A stretch of DNA of 64,000 nucleotides from Luzula sylvatica (taxonomy: Eukaryota; Streptophyta; Magnoliopsida; Poales; Juncaceae). Shown piece after piece: positions 27,201 to 40,465 of the stretch. The stretch spans positions 35,741,629 to 35,805,628 of the forward strand of contig OX326960.1 of NCBI GenBank assembly GCA_946800325.1, in the 5' to 3' direction. Numbering within the stretch: the stretch's first letter is position 1; the number at the start of each line of letters is the position of its first letter. Position numbers and translations under genes: made by a program. The notes under the pieces were generated by a model that was given only the letters and a program-made list of their open reading frames with translations, made no database searches and was not told the origin of the DNA.

Positions 27201-29166
27201 GTATCTTTTAGTACATAACTTTTCAGCAAATTTCACAAACACTAAGGAAGTTTGTTTTTCGATTCAAAACGAAATTTTAACGCTTTGAGGAGTTCAAATA
27301 ACGTGTTTTTAGATCATTTGTATCGTATCTTTTACTACATAACTTTTCACCAAATTTCAGAAACACTAAGGAAGTTTGTTTTTCGATTCAAAACAAGATT
27401 TTAACGCTTTGAGGAGTTCAAATAACGTGTTTTTAGATCATTTGTATCGTATCTTTTAGTACATAACTTTTCACCAAATTTCACAAACACTAAGGAAGTT
27501 TGTTTTTCGATTTCAAAACAATATTTTAACGCTTTGAGGAGTTCAAATAACGTGTTTTTAGTTCATTTGTATCGTATCTAAGTACATAACTTTTCACCAA
27601 ATTTCAAAAACACTAAGGAAGTTTGTTTTTCGAGTCAAAACAAGATTTTAACGCTTTGAGGAGTTCAAATAACGTGTTTTTAGATCATTTGTATCGTATC
27701 TTTTAGTACATAACTTTTCACCAAATTTCACAAACACTAAGGAAGTTTGTTTTTCGATTCAAAACAAGATTTTAACGCTTTGAGGAGTTCAAATAACGTG
27801 TTTTTAGTTCATTTGTATCGTATGTTTTACTACATAACTTTTCACCAAATTTCACAAACACTAAGGAAGTTTGTTTTTCGATTCAAAACAAAATTTTAAC
27901 GCTTTGAGGAGTTCAAATAACGTGTTTTTAGATCATTTGTATCGTATCTTTTACTACATAACTTTTCACCAAATTTGACAAACACTAAGAAAGTTTGTTT
28001 TTCGATTTCAAAACAAGATTTTAACGCTTTGAGGAGTTCAAATTACGTGTTTTCAGGTCATTTGTATCGTATCTTTTAGTACATAACTTTTCACCAAATT
28101 TCAGAAACACTAAGGAAGTTTGTTTTTCGATTCAAAACAAGATTTTAACGCTTTGAGGAGTTCAAATAACGTGTTTTTAGATCATTTGTATCGTATCTTT
28201 TAGTACATAACTTTTCACCAAATTTCACAAACACTAGGAAAGTTTGTTTTTCGTTTCAAAACAAGATTTTAACGCTTTGAGGAGTTCAAATAACGTGTTT
28301 TTAGATCATTTGTATCGTATCTTTTACTACATAACTTTTCACCAAATTTGACAAACACTAAGAAAGTTTGTTTTTCGATTTCAAAACAAGATTTTAACGC
28401 TTTGAGGAGTTCAAATAACGTGTTTTCAGGTCATTTGTATCGTATCTTTTAGTACATAACTTTTCACCAAATTTCAGAAACACTAAGGAAGTTTGTTTTT
28501 CGATTCAAAACAAGATTTTAACGCTTTGAGGAGTTCAAATAACGTGTTTTTAGATCATTTGTATCGTATCTTTTAGTACATAACTTTTCACCAAATTTCA
28601 CAAACACTAGGAAAGTTTGTTTTTCGTTTCAAAACAAGATTTTAACGCTTTGAGGAGTTCAAATAACGTGTTTTTAGATCATTTGTATCGTATCTTTTAC
28701 TACATAACTTTTCACCAAATTTGACAAACACTAAGGAAGTTTGTTTTTCTATTCAAAACAAGATTTTAACGCATTGAGGAGTTCAAATAACGTGTTTTCA
28801 GATTATTTGTATCGTATCTTTTACTACATAACTTTTCACCAAATTTCAGAAACACTAAGGAAGTTTGTTTTTCTATTCAAAACAAGATTTTAACGCTTTG
28901 AGGAGTTCAAATAACGTGTTTTTAGTTCATTTGTATCGTATGTTTTACTACATAACTTTTCACCAAATTTCACAAACACTAAGGAAGTTTGTTTTTCGAT
29001 TCAAAACAAGATTTTAACGCTTTGAGGAGTTCAAATAACGTGTTTTTAGTTCATTTGTATCGTATGTTTTACTACATAACTTTTCACCAAATTTCACAAA
29101 CACTAAGGAAGTTTGTTTTTCGAGTCAAAACAAGATTTTAACACTTTGAGGAGTTCAAATAACGTG
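24204..29166. repeat. 41-monomer higher-order repeat, copy 3 (40 monomers, 4963 bp)
   Basis: It has the same 40-unit order as 17503-22465, displaced by 6701 bp. The tracers are all present: CACTTAGG near 25380, AGTATGTTT near 25513, CCAGTC near 26144, F at 26443, the N deletion near 27578, AAATTACG near 28041 and GCATTG near 28771. The I-type unit after the last E starts normally with TAGTTCAT, unlike copy 2. Its right half (from 26438) was copied again at 42451. Confidence 0.88.
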
Positions 29167-30780
29167 TTTTTAGATCATTTGTATCGTATCTTTTAGTACA
29201 TAACTTTTCAGCAAATTTCACAAACACTAAGGAAGTTTGTTTTTCGAGTCAAAACGAAATTTTAACGCTTTGAGGAGTTCAAATAACGTGTTTTTAGATC
29301 ATTTGTATCGTATCTTTTACTACATAACTTTTCACCAAATTTCAGAAACACTAAGGAAGTTTGTTTTTCGATTCAAAACAAGATTTTAACGCTTTGAGGA
29401 GTTCAAATAACGTGTTTTTAGATCATTTGTATCGTATCTTTTACTACATAACTTTTCACCAAATTTCACAAACACTAAGGAAGTTTGTTTTTCGATTTCA
29501 AAACAATATTTTAACGCTTTGAGGAGTTCAAATAACGTGTTTTTAGTTCATTTGTATCGTATCTTTTAGTACATAACTTTTCACCAAATTTCACAAACAC
29601 TAAGGAAGTTTGTTTTTCGAGTCAAAACAAGATTTTAACGCTTTGAGGAGTTCAAATAACGTGTTTTTAGATCATTTGTATCGTATCTTTTAGTACATAA
29701 CTTTTCACCAAATTTCACAAACACTAAGGAAGTTTGTTTTTCGATTCAAAACAAGATTTTAACGCTTTGAGGAGTTCAAATAACGTGTTTTCAGGTCATT
29801 TGTATCGTATCTTTTAGTACATAACTTTTCACCAAATTTCACAAACACTAGGAAAGTTTGTTTTTCGTTTCAAAACAAGATTTTAACGCTTTGAGGAGTT
29901 CAAATAACGTGTTTTTAGATCATTTGTATCGTATCTTTTAGTACATAACTTTTCACCAAATTTCACTAACACTAAGGAAGTTTGTTTTTCGTTTCAAAAC
30001 AAAATTTTAACGCTTTGAGGAGTTCAAATAACGTGTTTTTAGATCATTTGTATCGTATCTTTTACTACATAACTTTTCACCAAATTTGACAAACACTAAG
30101 AAAGTTTGTTTTTCGATTTCATAACAAGATTTTAACGCTTTGAGGAGTTCAAATAACGTGTTTTTAGATCATTTGTATCGTATCTTTTAGTACATAACTT
30201 TTCACCAAATTTCACTAACACTAAGGAAGTTTGTTTTTCGTTTCAAAACAAGATTTTTACGCTTTGAGGAGTTCAAATAACGTGTTTTCAGATTATTTGT
30301 ATCGTATCTTTTACTACGTAACTTTTCACCAAATTTCAGAAACACTAAGGACGTTTGTTTTTCTATTCAAAACAAGATTTTAACGCTTTGAGGAGTTCAA
30401 ATAACGTGTTTTTAGATCATTTGTATCGTATCTTTTAGTACATAACTTTTCACCAAATTTCAGAAACACTAAGGAAGTTTGTTTTTCGATTCAAAACAAG
30501 ATTTTAACGCTTTGAGGAGTTCAAATAACGTGTTTTTAGATCATTTGTATCGTATCTTTTAGTACATAACTTTTCACCAAATTTCACAAACACTAGGAAA
30601 GTTTGTTTTTCGTTTCAAAACAAGATTTTAACGCTTTGAGGAGTTCAAATAACGTGTTTTTAGATCATTTGTATTGTATCTTTTAGTACATAACTTTTCA
30701 CCAAATTTCAGAAACACTAAGTAAGTTTGTTTTTCTATTCAAAACAAGATTTTAACGCTTTGAGGAGTTCAAATAACGTG
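29167..30780. repeat. 13-monomer segment with CACTAAC (Q) monomers
   Basis: The order is K L M N P C Q A Q E B C D. The C has a CAGGTCAT start. The two Q units have CACTAAC and a CGTTTC tail, and between them lies an A with CATAAC in place of CAAAAC. The second Q ends TTTTTACGC. The E has TACGTAAC and GGACG, and the D has GTATTG and AGTAAG. This distinctive set recurs intact at 45180-46793, displaced by 16013 bp; a looser version is at about 59570-60180. Confidence 0.82.
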
Positions 30781-31277
30781 TTTTCAGATTATTTGTATCG
30801 TATCTTTTACTACGTAACTTTTCACCAAATTTCAGAAACACTAAGGACGTTTGTTTTTCTATTCAAAACAAGATTTTAACGCTTTGAGGAGTTCAAATAA
30901 CGTGTTTTTAGATCATTTGTATCGTATCTTTTAGTACATAACTTTTCACCAAATTTCACAAACACTAAGGAAATTTGTTTTTCGATTCAAAACAAGATTT
31001 TAACGCTTTGAGGAGTTGAAATAACGTGTTGTTAGTTCATTTGTATCGTATGTTTTACTACATAACTTTTCACCAAATTTCACAAACACTAAGGAAGTTT
31101 GTTTTTCGAGTCAAAACAAGATTTTAACGCTTTGAGGAGTTCAAATAACGTGTTTTTAGATCATTTGTATCGTATCTTTTAGTACATAACTTTTCACCAA
31201 ATTTCACAAACACTAAGGAAGTTTGTTTTTCGATTTCAAAACAATATTTTAACGCTTTGAGGAGTTCAAATAACGTG
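30781..31277. repeat. 4-monomer block present here, absent from the 46.8-kb copy
   Basis: Four units, E H I M, make 497 bp. Left and right of it the sequence aligns with 42451-46793 and 46794-47910 respectively, but in that copy the D and the following E-like unit are directly adjacent. The gain or loss is a whole number of monomers and keeps the register, as expected of unequal exchange or single-strand annealing between repeats. The H unit ends GTGTTGTTAG, a mark also seen near 61925. Confidence 0.85.
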
Positions 31278-32394
31278 TTTTTAGTTCATTTGTATCGTAT
31301 CTTTTACTACATAACTTTTCACCAAATTTCAGAAACACTAAGGAAGTTTGTTTTTCTATTCAAAACAAGATTTTAACGCTTTGAGGAGTTCAAATAACGT
31401 GTTTTTAGATCATTTGTATCGTATCTTTTAGTACATAACTTTTCACCAAATTTCACAAACACTAAGGAAATTTGTTTTTCGATTCAAAACAAGATTTGAA
31501 CGCTTTGAGGAGTTGAAATAACGTATTTTTAGTTCATTTGTATCGTATGTTTTACTACATAACTTTTCACCAAATTTCACAAACACTAAGGAAGTTTGTT
31601 TTTCGAGTCAAAACGAAATTTTAACGCTTTGAGGAGTTCAAATAACGTGTTTTTAGATCATTTGTATCGTATCTTTTTGTACATAACGTTTCACCAAATT
31701 TCACAAACACTAAGGAAGTTTGTTTTTCGATTCAAAACAAGATTTTAACGCTTTGAGGAGTTCAAATAACGTGTTTTTAGTTCATTTGTATCGTATGTTT
31801 TACTACATAACTTTTCACCAAATTTCACAAACACTAAGGAAGTTTGTTTTTCGAGTCAAAACAAGATTTTAACGCTTTGAGGAGTTCAAATAACGTGTTT
31901 TTAGATCATTTGTATCGTATCTTTTAGTACATAACTTTTCAGCAAATCTCACAAACACTAAGGAAGTTTGTTTTTCGATTCAAAACGAAATTTTAACGCT
32001 TTGAGGAGTTCAAATAACGTGTTTTTAGATCATTTGTATCGTATCTTTTACTACATAACTTTTCAACAAATTTCAGAAACACTAAGGAAGTTTGTTTTTC
32101 GATTCAAAACAAGATTTTAACGCTTTGAGGAGTTCAAATAACGTGTTTTTAGATCATTTGTATCGTATCTTTTAGAACATAACTTTTCACCAAATTTCAC
32201 AAACACTAAGGAAGTTTGTTTTTCGATTTCAAAACAATATTTTAACGCTTTGAGGAGTTCAAATAACGTGTTTTTAGTTCATTTGTATCGTATATTTTAG
32301 TACATAACTTTTCACCAAATTTCACAAACACTAAGGAAGTTTGTTTTTCGAGTCAAAACAAGATTTTAACGCTTTGAGGAGTTCAAATAACGTG
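31278..32394. repeat. 9-monomer family II segment
   Basis: The order is E H I J I K L M N, where the first unit is E-like with a TAGTTCAT start and CTATTC tail. It is repeated at 46794-47910. H carries GATTTGAAC (about 31494), a private change. The K unit has GCAAATCTCAC and L has CAACAAAT, marks shared with the left part of the 41-monomer copies. Confidence 0.8.
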
Positions 32395-34008
32395 TTTTTA
32401 GATCATTTGTATCGTATCTTTTAGTACATAACTTTTCACCAAATTTCAGAAACACTAAGGAAGTTTGTTTTTCGATTCAAAACAAGATTTTAACGCTTTG
32501 AGGAGTTCAAATAACGTGTTTTTAGATCATTCGTATCGTATCTTTTAGTACATAACTTTTCACCAAATTTCACAAACACTAGGAAAATTTGTTTTTCGTT
32601 TCAAAACAAGATTTTAACGCTTTGAGGAGTTCAAATAACGTGTTTTTAGATCATTTGTATCGTATCTTTTACTACATAACTTTTCACCAAATTTGACAAA
32701 CACTAAGAAAGTTTGTTTTTCGATTTCAAAACAAGATTTTAACGCTTTGAGGAGTTCAAATAACGTGTTTTCAGGTCATTTGTATCGTATCTTTTAGTAC
32801 ATAACTTTTCACCAAATTTCAGAAACACTAAGGAAGTTTGTTTTTCGATTCAAAACAAGATTTTAACGCTTTGAGGAGTTCAAATAACGTGTTTTTAGAT
32901 CATTTGAATCGTATCTTTTAGTACATAACTTTTCACCAAATTTCACAAACACTAGGAAAGTTTGTTTTTCGTTTCAAAACAAGATTTTAACGCTTTGAGG
33001 AGTTCAAATAACGTGTTTTTAGATCATTTGTATCGTATCTTTTAGTACATAACTTTTCACCAAATTTCAGAAACACTAAGGAAGTTTGTTTTTCTATTCA
33101 AAACAAGATTTTAACGCTTTGAGGAGTTCAAATAACGTGTTTTCAGATTATTTGTATCGTATCTTTTACTACATAACTTTTCACCAAATTTCAGAAACAC
33201 TAAGGAAGTTTGTTTTTCTATTCAAAACAAGATTTTAACGCTTTGAGGAGTTCAAATAACGTGTTTTTAGATCATTTGTATCGTATCTTTTAGTACATAA
33301 CTTTTCACCAAATTTCACAAACACTAGGAAAATTTGTTTTTCGTTTCAAAACAAGATTTTAACGCTTTGAGGAGTTCAAATAACGTGTTTTTAGATCATT
33401 TGTATCGTATCTTTTACTACATAACTTTTCACCAAATTTGACAAACACTAAGAAAGTTTGTTTTTCGATTTCAAAACAAGATTTTAACGCTTTGAGGAGT
33501 TCAAATAACGTGTTTTCAGGTCATTTGTATCGTATCTTTTAGTACATAACTTTTCACCAAATTTCAGAAACACTAAGGAAGTTTGTTTTTCGATTCAAAA
33601 CAAGATTTTAACGCTTTGAGGAGTTCAAATAACGTGTTTTTAGATCATTTGAATCGTATCTTTTAGTACATAACTTTTCACCAAATTTCACAAACACTAG
33701 GAAAGTTTGTTTTTCGTTTCAAAACAAGATTTTAACGCTTTGAGGAGTTCAAATAACGTGTTTTTAGATCATTTGTATCGTATCTTTTAGTACATAACTT
33801 TTCACCAAATTTCAGAAACACTAAGGAAGTTTGTTTTTCTATTCAAAACAAGATTTTAACGCTTTGAGGAGTTCAAATAACGTGTTTTCAGATTATTTGT
33901 ATCGTATCTTTTACTACATAACTTTTCACCAAATTTCAGAAACACTAAGGAAGTTTGTTTTTCGATTCAAAACAAGATTTTAACGCTTTGAGGAGTTCAA
34001 ATAACGTG
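32395..34008. repeat. Family I island 1 within family II (13 monomers)
   Basis: The order is B C A B C D E C A B C D E, 1614 bp. The C with CATTCG and the C with TTTGAATCG identify it as derived from the 25-monomer unit near 9.8-10.8 kb, a displacement of about 22586 bp. The A B C D E part occurs twice in a row, a local duplication. The last E has a CGATTC tail and joins straight to an M-type unit. Confidence 0.83.
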
Positions 34009-34257
34009 TTTTTAGATCATTTGTATCGTATCTTTTAGAACATAACTTTTCACCAAATTTCACAAACACTAAGGAAGTTTGTTTTTCGATTTCAAAACAA
34101 TATTTTAACGCTTTGAGGAGTTCAAATAACGTGTTTTTAGTTCATTTGTATCGTATATTTTAGTACATAACTTTTCACCAAATTTCACAAACACTAAGGA
34201 ACTTTGTTTTTCGAGTCAAAACAAGATTTTAACGCTTTGAGGAGTTCAAATAACGTG
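34009..34257. repeat. Two family II monomers (M N) between the islands
   Basis: An M with TTTAGAACAT and CGATTTC (125 bp) is followed by an N with GTATATTTTAG and a private GGAACTTTG near 34200. They separate the two family I islands and resemble the M-N pairs that open the 41-monomer unit. Confidence 0.8.
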
Positions 34258-35872
34258 TTTTTAGATCATTTGTATCGTATCTTTTAGTACATAACTTTTC
34301 ACCAAATTTCAGAAACACTAAGGAAGTTTGTTTTTCGATTCAAAACAAGATTTTAACGCTTTGAGGAGTTCAAATAACGTGTTTTTAGATCATTTGTATC
34401 GTATCTTTTAGTACATAACTTTTCACCAAATTTCACAAACACTAGGAAAGTTTGTTTTTCGTTTCAAAACAAGATTTTAACGCTTTGAGGAGTTCAAATA
34501 ACGTGTTTTTAGATCATTTGTATCGTATCTTTTACTACATAACTTTTCACCAAATTTGACAAACACTAAGAAAGTTTGTTTTTCGATTTCAAAACAAGAT
34601 TTTAACGCTTTGAGGAGTTCAAATAACGTGTTTTCAGGTCATTTGTATCGTATCTTTAAGTACATAACTTTTCACCAAATTTCAGAAACACTAAGGAAGT
34701 TTGTTTTTCGATTCAAAACAAGATTTTAATGCTTTGAGGAGTTCAAATAACGTGTTTTTAGATCATTTGTATCGTATCTTTTAGTACATAACTTTTCACC
34801 AAATTTCACAAACACTAGGAAAGTTTGTTTTTCGTTTCAAAACAAGATTTTAACGCTTTGAGGAGTTCAAATAACGTGTTTTTAGATCATTTGTATCGTA
34901 TCTTTTACTACATAACTTTTCACCAAATTTGACAAACACTAAGAAAGTTTGTTTTTCGATTTCAAAACAAGATTTTAACGCTTTGAGGAGTTCAAATAAC
35001 GTGTTTTCAGGTCATTTGTATCGTATCTTTTAGTACATAACTTTTCACCAAATTTCAGAAACACTAAGGAAGTTTGTTTTTCGATTCAAAACAAGATTTT
35101 AACGCTTTGAGGAGTTCAAATAACGTGTTTTTAGATCATTCGTATCGTATCTTTTAGTACATAACTTTTCACCAAATTTCACAAACACTAGGAAAATTTG
35201 TTTTTCGTTTCAAAACAAGATTTTAACGCTTTGAGGAGTTCAAATAACGTGTTTTTAGATCATTTGTATCGTATCTTTTACTACATAACTTTTCACCAAA
35301 TTTGACAAACACTAAGAAAGTTTGTTTTTCGATTTCAAAACAAGATTTTAACGCTTTGAGGAGTTCAAATAACGTGTTTTCAGGTCATTTGTATCGTATC
35401 TTTTAGTACATAACTTTTCACCAAATTTCAGAAACACTAAGGAAGTTTGTTTTTCGATTCAAAACAAGATTTTAACGCTTTGAGGAGTTCAAATAACGTG
35501 TTTTTAGATCATTTGTATCGTATCTTTTAGTACATAACTTTTCACCAAATTTCACAAACACTAGGAAAGTTTGTTTTTCGTTTCAAAACAAGATTTTAAC
35601 GCTTTGAGGAGTTCAAATAACGTGTTTTTAGATCATTTGTATCGTATCTTTTACTACATAACTTTTCACCAAATTTGACAAACACTAAGGAAGTTTGTTT
35701 TTCTATTCAAAACAAGATTTTAACGCTTTGAGGAGTTCAAATAACGTGTTTTCAGGTCATTTGTATCGTATCTTTTAGTACATAACTTTTCACCAAATTT
35801 CAGAAACACTAAGGAAGTTTGTTTTTCGATTCAAAACAAGATTTTAACGCTTTGAGGAGTTCAAATAACGTG
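34258..35872. repeat. Family I island 2 (13 monomers)
   Basis: The order is B C A B C A B C A B C O B, 1615 bp. It holds the B with TTTAAGTAC and TAATGC (34631 onward) and the C with CATTCG. It lines up with 10802-12416, displaced by 23456 bp, and the match continues into the following family II units. The copied block therefore spans the family I/family II border. Confidence 0.85.
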
Positions 35873-36741
35873 TTTTTAGATCATTTGTATCGTATCTTTT
35901 AGAACATAACTTTTCACCAAATTTCACAAACACTAAGGAAGTTTGTTTTTCGATTTCAAAACAATATTTTAACGCTTTGAGGAGTTCAAATAACGTGTTT
36001 TTAGTTCATTTGTATCGTATCTTTTAGTACATAACTTTTCACCAAATTTCACAAACACTAAGGAAGTTTGTTTTTCGAGTCAAAACAAGATTTTAACGCT
36101 TTGAGGAGTTCAAATAACGTGTTTTTAGATCATTTGTATCGTATCTTTTAGTACATAACTTTTCACCAAATTTCACAAACACTAAGGAAGTTTGTTTTTC
36201 GATTCAAAACAAGATTTTAACGCTTTGAGGAGTTCAAATAACGTGTTTTTAGATCATTTGTATCGTATCTTTTAGTACATAACTTTTCACCAAATTTCAC
36301 AAACACTAGGAAAGTTTGTTTTTCGTTTCAAAACAAGATTTTAACGCTTTGAGGAGTTCAAATAACGTGTTTTTAGATCATTTGTATCGTACCTTTTAGT
36401 ACATAACTTTTCACCAAATTTCAGAAACACTAAGGAAGTTTGTTTTTCTATTCAAAACAAGATTTTAACGCTTTGAGGAGTTCAAATAACGTGTTTTCAG
36501 ATTATTTGTATCGTATCTTTTACTACATAACTTTTCACCAAATTTCAGAAACACTGAGGAAGTTTGTTTTTCTATTCAAAACAAGATTTTAACGCTTTGT
36601 GGAGATCAAATAACGTGTTTTTAGATCATTTGTATCGTATCTTTTAGTACATAACTTTTCACCAAATTTCTCAAACACTAAGGAAATTTGTTTTTCGATT
36701 CAAAACAAGATTTTAACGCTTTGAGGAGTTCGAATAACGTG
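35873..36741. repeat. 7-monomer segment matching 12417-13285
   Basis: The order is M N P C D E H. E carries CTGAGG and GTGGAGATC and H carries CTCAAAC, a combination otherwise seen only near 13.1 kb. The displacement is exactly 23456 bp. D has a private GTACCTTTT near 36389, and H ends GTTCGAAT near 36728, a point gain of a CpG. Confidence 0.85.
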
Positions 36742-39700
36742 TTTTTAGTTCATTTGTATCGTATGTTTTACTACATAACTTTTCACCAAATTTCACAAAC
36801 ACTAAGGAAGTTTGTTTTTCGATTCAAAACAAGATTTTAACGCTTTGAGGAGTTGAAATAACGTATTTTTAGTTCATTTGTATCGTATGTTTTACTACAT
36901 AACTTTTCACCAAATTTCACAAACACTAAGGAAGTTTGTTTTTCGAGTCAAAACAAAATTTTAACGCTTTGAGGAGTTCAAATAACGTGTTTTTAGATCA
37001 TTTGTATCGTATCTTTTAGTACATAACTTTTCACCAAATTTCACAAACACTGGGAAAGTTTGTTTTTCGTTTCAAAACAAGATTTTAACGCTTTGAGGAG
37101 TTCAAATAACGTGTTTTTAGATCATTTGTATCGTATCTTTTACTACATAACTTTTCACCAAATTTGACAAACACTAAGAAAGTTTGTTTTTCGATTTCAA
37201 AACAAGATTTTAACGCTTTGAGGAGTTCAAATAACGTGTTTTCAGGTCATTTGTATCGTATCTTTTACTACATAACTTTTCACCAAATTTGACAAACACT
37301 AAGAAAGTTTGTTTTTCGATTTCAAAACAAGATTTTAACGCTTTGAGGAGTTCAAATAACGTGTTTTCAGGTCATTTGTATCGTATCTTTTAGTACATAA
37401 CTTTTCACCAAATTTCAGAAACACTAAGGAAGTTTGTTTTTCGATTCAAAACAAGATTTTAACGCTTTGAGGAGTTCAAATAACGTGTTTTTAGATCATT
37501 TGTATCGTATCTTTTAGTACATAACTTTTCACCAAATTTCACAAACACTAGGAAAGTTTGTTTTTCGTTTCAAAACAAAATTTTAACGCTTTGAGGAGTT
37601 CAAATAACGTGTTTTTAGATCATTTGTATCGTATCTTTTAGTACATAACTTTTCACCAAATTTCAGAAACACTAAGGAAATTTGTTTTTCTATTCAAAAC
37701 AAGATTTTAATGCTTTGAGGAGTTCAAATAACGTGTTTTCAGATTATTTGTATCGTATCTTTTACTACATAACTTTTCACCAAATTTCAGAAACACTAAG
37801 GAAGTTTGTTTTTCTATTCAAAACAAGATTTTAACGCTTTGAGGAGTTCAAATAACGTGTTTTTAGATCATTTGTATCGTATCTTTTAGTACATAACTTT
37901 TCACCAAATTTCACAAACACTAAGGAAGTTTGTTTTTCGATTTCAAAACAATATTTTAACGCTTTGAGGAGTTCAAATAACGTGTTTTTATTTCATTTGT
38001 ATCGTATGTTTTACTACATAACGTTTCACCAAATTTCACAAACACTAAGGAAATTTGTTTTTCGATTCAAAACAAGATTTTAACGCTTTGAGGAGTTGAA
38101 ATAACGTATTTTTAGTTCATTTGTATCGTATGTTTTACTACATAACTTTTCACCAAATTTCACAAACACTAAGGAAGTTTGTTTTTCGAGTCAAAACGAA
38201 ATTTTAACGCTTTGAGGAGTTCAAATAACGTGTTTTTAGATCATTTGTATCGTATCTTTTTGTACATAACGTTTCACCAAATTTCACAAACACTAAGGAA
38301 GTTTGTTTTTCGATTCAAAACAAGATTTTAACGCTTTGAGGAGTTCAAATAACGTGTTTTTAGTTCATTTGTATCGTATGTTTTACTACATAACTTTTCA
38401 CCAAATTTCACAAACACTAAGGAAGTTTGTTTTTCGAGTCAAAACAAGATTTTAACGCTTTGAGGAGTTCAAATAACGTGTTTTTAGATCATTTGTATCG
38501 TATCTTTTAGTACATAACTTTTCAGCAAATCTCACAAACACTAAGGAAGTTTGTTTTTCGATTCAAAACGAAATTTTAACGCTTTGAGGAGTTCAAATAA
38601 CGTGTTTTTAGATCATTTGTATCGTATCTTTTACTACATAACTTTTCAACAAATTTCAGAAACACTAAGGAAGTTTGTTTTTCGATTCAAAACAAGATTT
38701 TAACGCTTTGAGGAGTCAAATAACGTGTTTTTAGATCATTTGTATCGTATCTTTTAGAACATAACTTTTCACCAAATTTCACAAACACTAAGGAAGTTTG
38801 TTTTTCGATTTCAAAACAATATTTTAACGCTTTGAGGAGTTCAAATAACGTGTTTTTAGTTCATTTGTATCGTATATTTTAGTACATAACTTTTCACCAA
38901 ATTTCACAAACACTAAGGAAGTTTGTTTTTCGAGTCAAAACAAGATTTTAACGCTTTGAGGAGTTCAAATAACGTGTTTTTAGATCATTTGTATCGTATC
39001 TTTTAGTACATAACTTTTCACCAAATTTCACAAACACTAAGGAAGTTTGTTTTTCGATTCAAAACAAGATTTTAACGCTTTGAGGAGTTCAAATAACGTG
39101 TTTTTAGATCATTTGTATCGTATCTTTTAGTACATAACTTTTCACCAAATTTCACAAACACTAGGAAAGTTTGTTTTTCGTTTCAAAACAAAATTTTAAC
39201 GCTTTGAGGAGTTCAAATAACGTGTTTTTAGATCATTTGTATCGTATCTTTTAGTACATAACTTTTCACCAAATTTCAGAAACACTAAGGAAATTTGTTT
39301 TTCTATTCAAAACAAGATTTTAACGCTTTGAGGAGTTCAAATAACGTGTTTTCAGATTATTTGTATCGTATCTTTTACTACATAACTTTTCACCAAATTT
39401 CAGAAACACTAAGGAAGTTTGTTTTTCTATTCAAAACAAGATTTTAACGCTTTGAGGAGTTCAAATAACGTGTTTTTAGATCATTTGTATCGTATCTTTT
39501 AGTACATAACTTTTCACCAAATTTCACAAACACTAAGGAAATTTGTTTTTCGATTCAAAACAAGATTTTAACGCTTTGAGGAGTTGAAATAACGTATTTT
39601 TAGTTCATTTGTATCGAATGTTTTACTACATAACTTTTCACCAAATTTCACAAACACTAAGGAAGTTTGTTTTTCGAGTCAAAACGAAATTTTAACGCTT

Positions 39701-40465
39701 TGAGGAGTTCAAATAACGTGTTTTTAGATCATTTGTATCGTATCTTTTTGTACATAACGTTTCACCAAATTTCACAAACACTAAGGAAGTTTGTTTTTCG
39801 ATTCAAAACAAGATTTTAACGCTTTGAGGAGTTCAAATAACGTGTTTTTAGTTCATTTGTATCGTATGTTTTACTACATAACTTTTCACCAAATTTCACA
39901 AACACTTAGGAAGTTTGTTTTTCGAGTCAAAACAAGATTTTAACGCTTTGAGGAGTTCAAATAACGTGTTTTTAGATCATTTGTATCGTATCTTTTAGTA
40001 CATAACTTTTCAGCAAATCTCACAAACACTAAGGAAGTATGTTTTTCGATTCAAAACGAAATTTTAACGCTTTGAGGAGTTCAAATAACGTGTTTTTAGA
40101 TCATTTGTATCGTATCTTTTACTACATAACTTTTCAACAAATTTCAGAAACACTAAGGAAGTTTGTTTTTCGATTCAAAACAAGATTTTAACGCTTTGAG
40201 GAGTTCAAATAACGTGTTTTTAGATCATTTGTATCGTATCTTTTAGAACATAACTTTTCACCAAATTTCACAAACACTAAGGAAGTTTGTTTTTCGATTT
40301 CAAAACAATATTTTAACGCTTTGAGGAGTTCAAATAACGTGTTTTTAGTTCATTTGTATCGTATATTTTAGTACATAACTTTTCACCAAATTTCACAAAC
40401 ACTAAGGAAGTTTGTTTTTCGAGTCAAAACAAGATTTTAACGCTTTGAGGAGTTCAAATAACGTG
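36742..40465. repeat. 30-monomer copy of 22218-25941 (3724 bp)
   Basis: Displaced by 14524 bp, it repeats I I C A A B C D E M H I J I K L M N P C D E H I J I K L M N. Marks shared with the source include CACTGGG (37051), TTTTATTTCAT (37985), the L with a missing T (about 38716), CACTTAGG (about 39904) and AGTATGTTT (about 40038). The first two I-type units differ slightly. Private changes include TAATGC near 37709, ACGTTTCACC near 38022 and GTATCGAATG near 39614. Confidence 0.87.
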
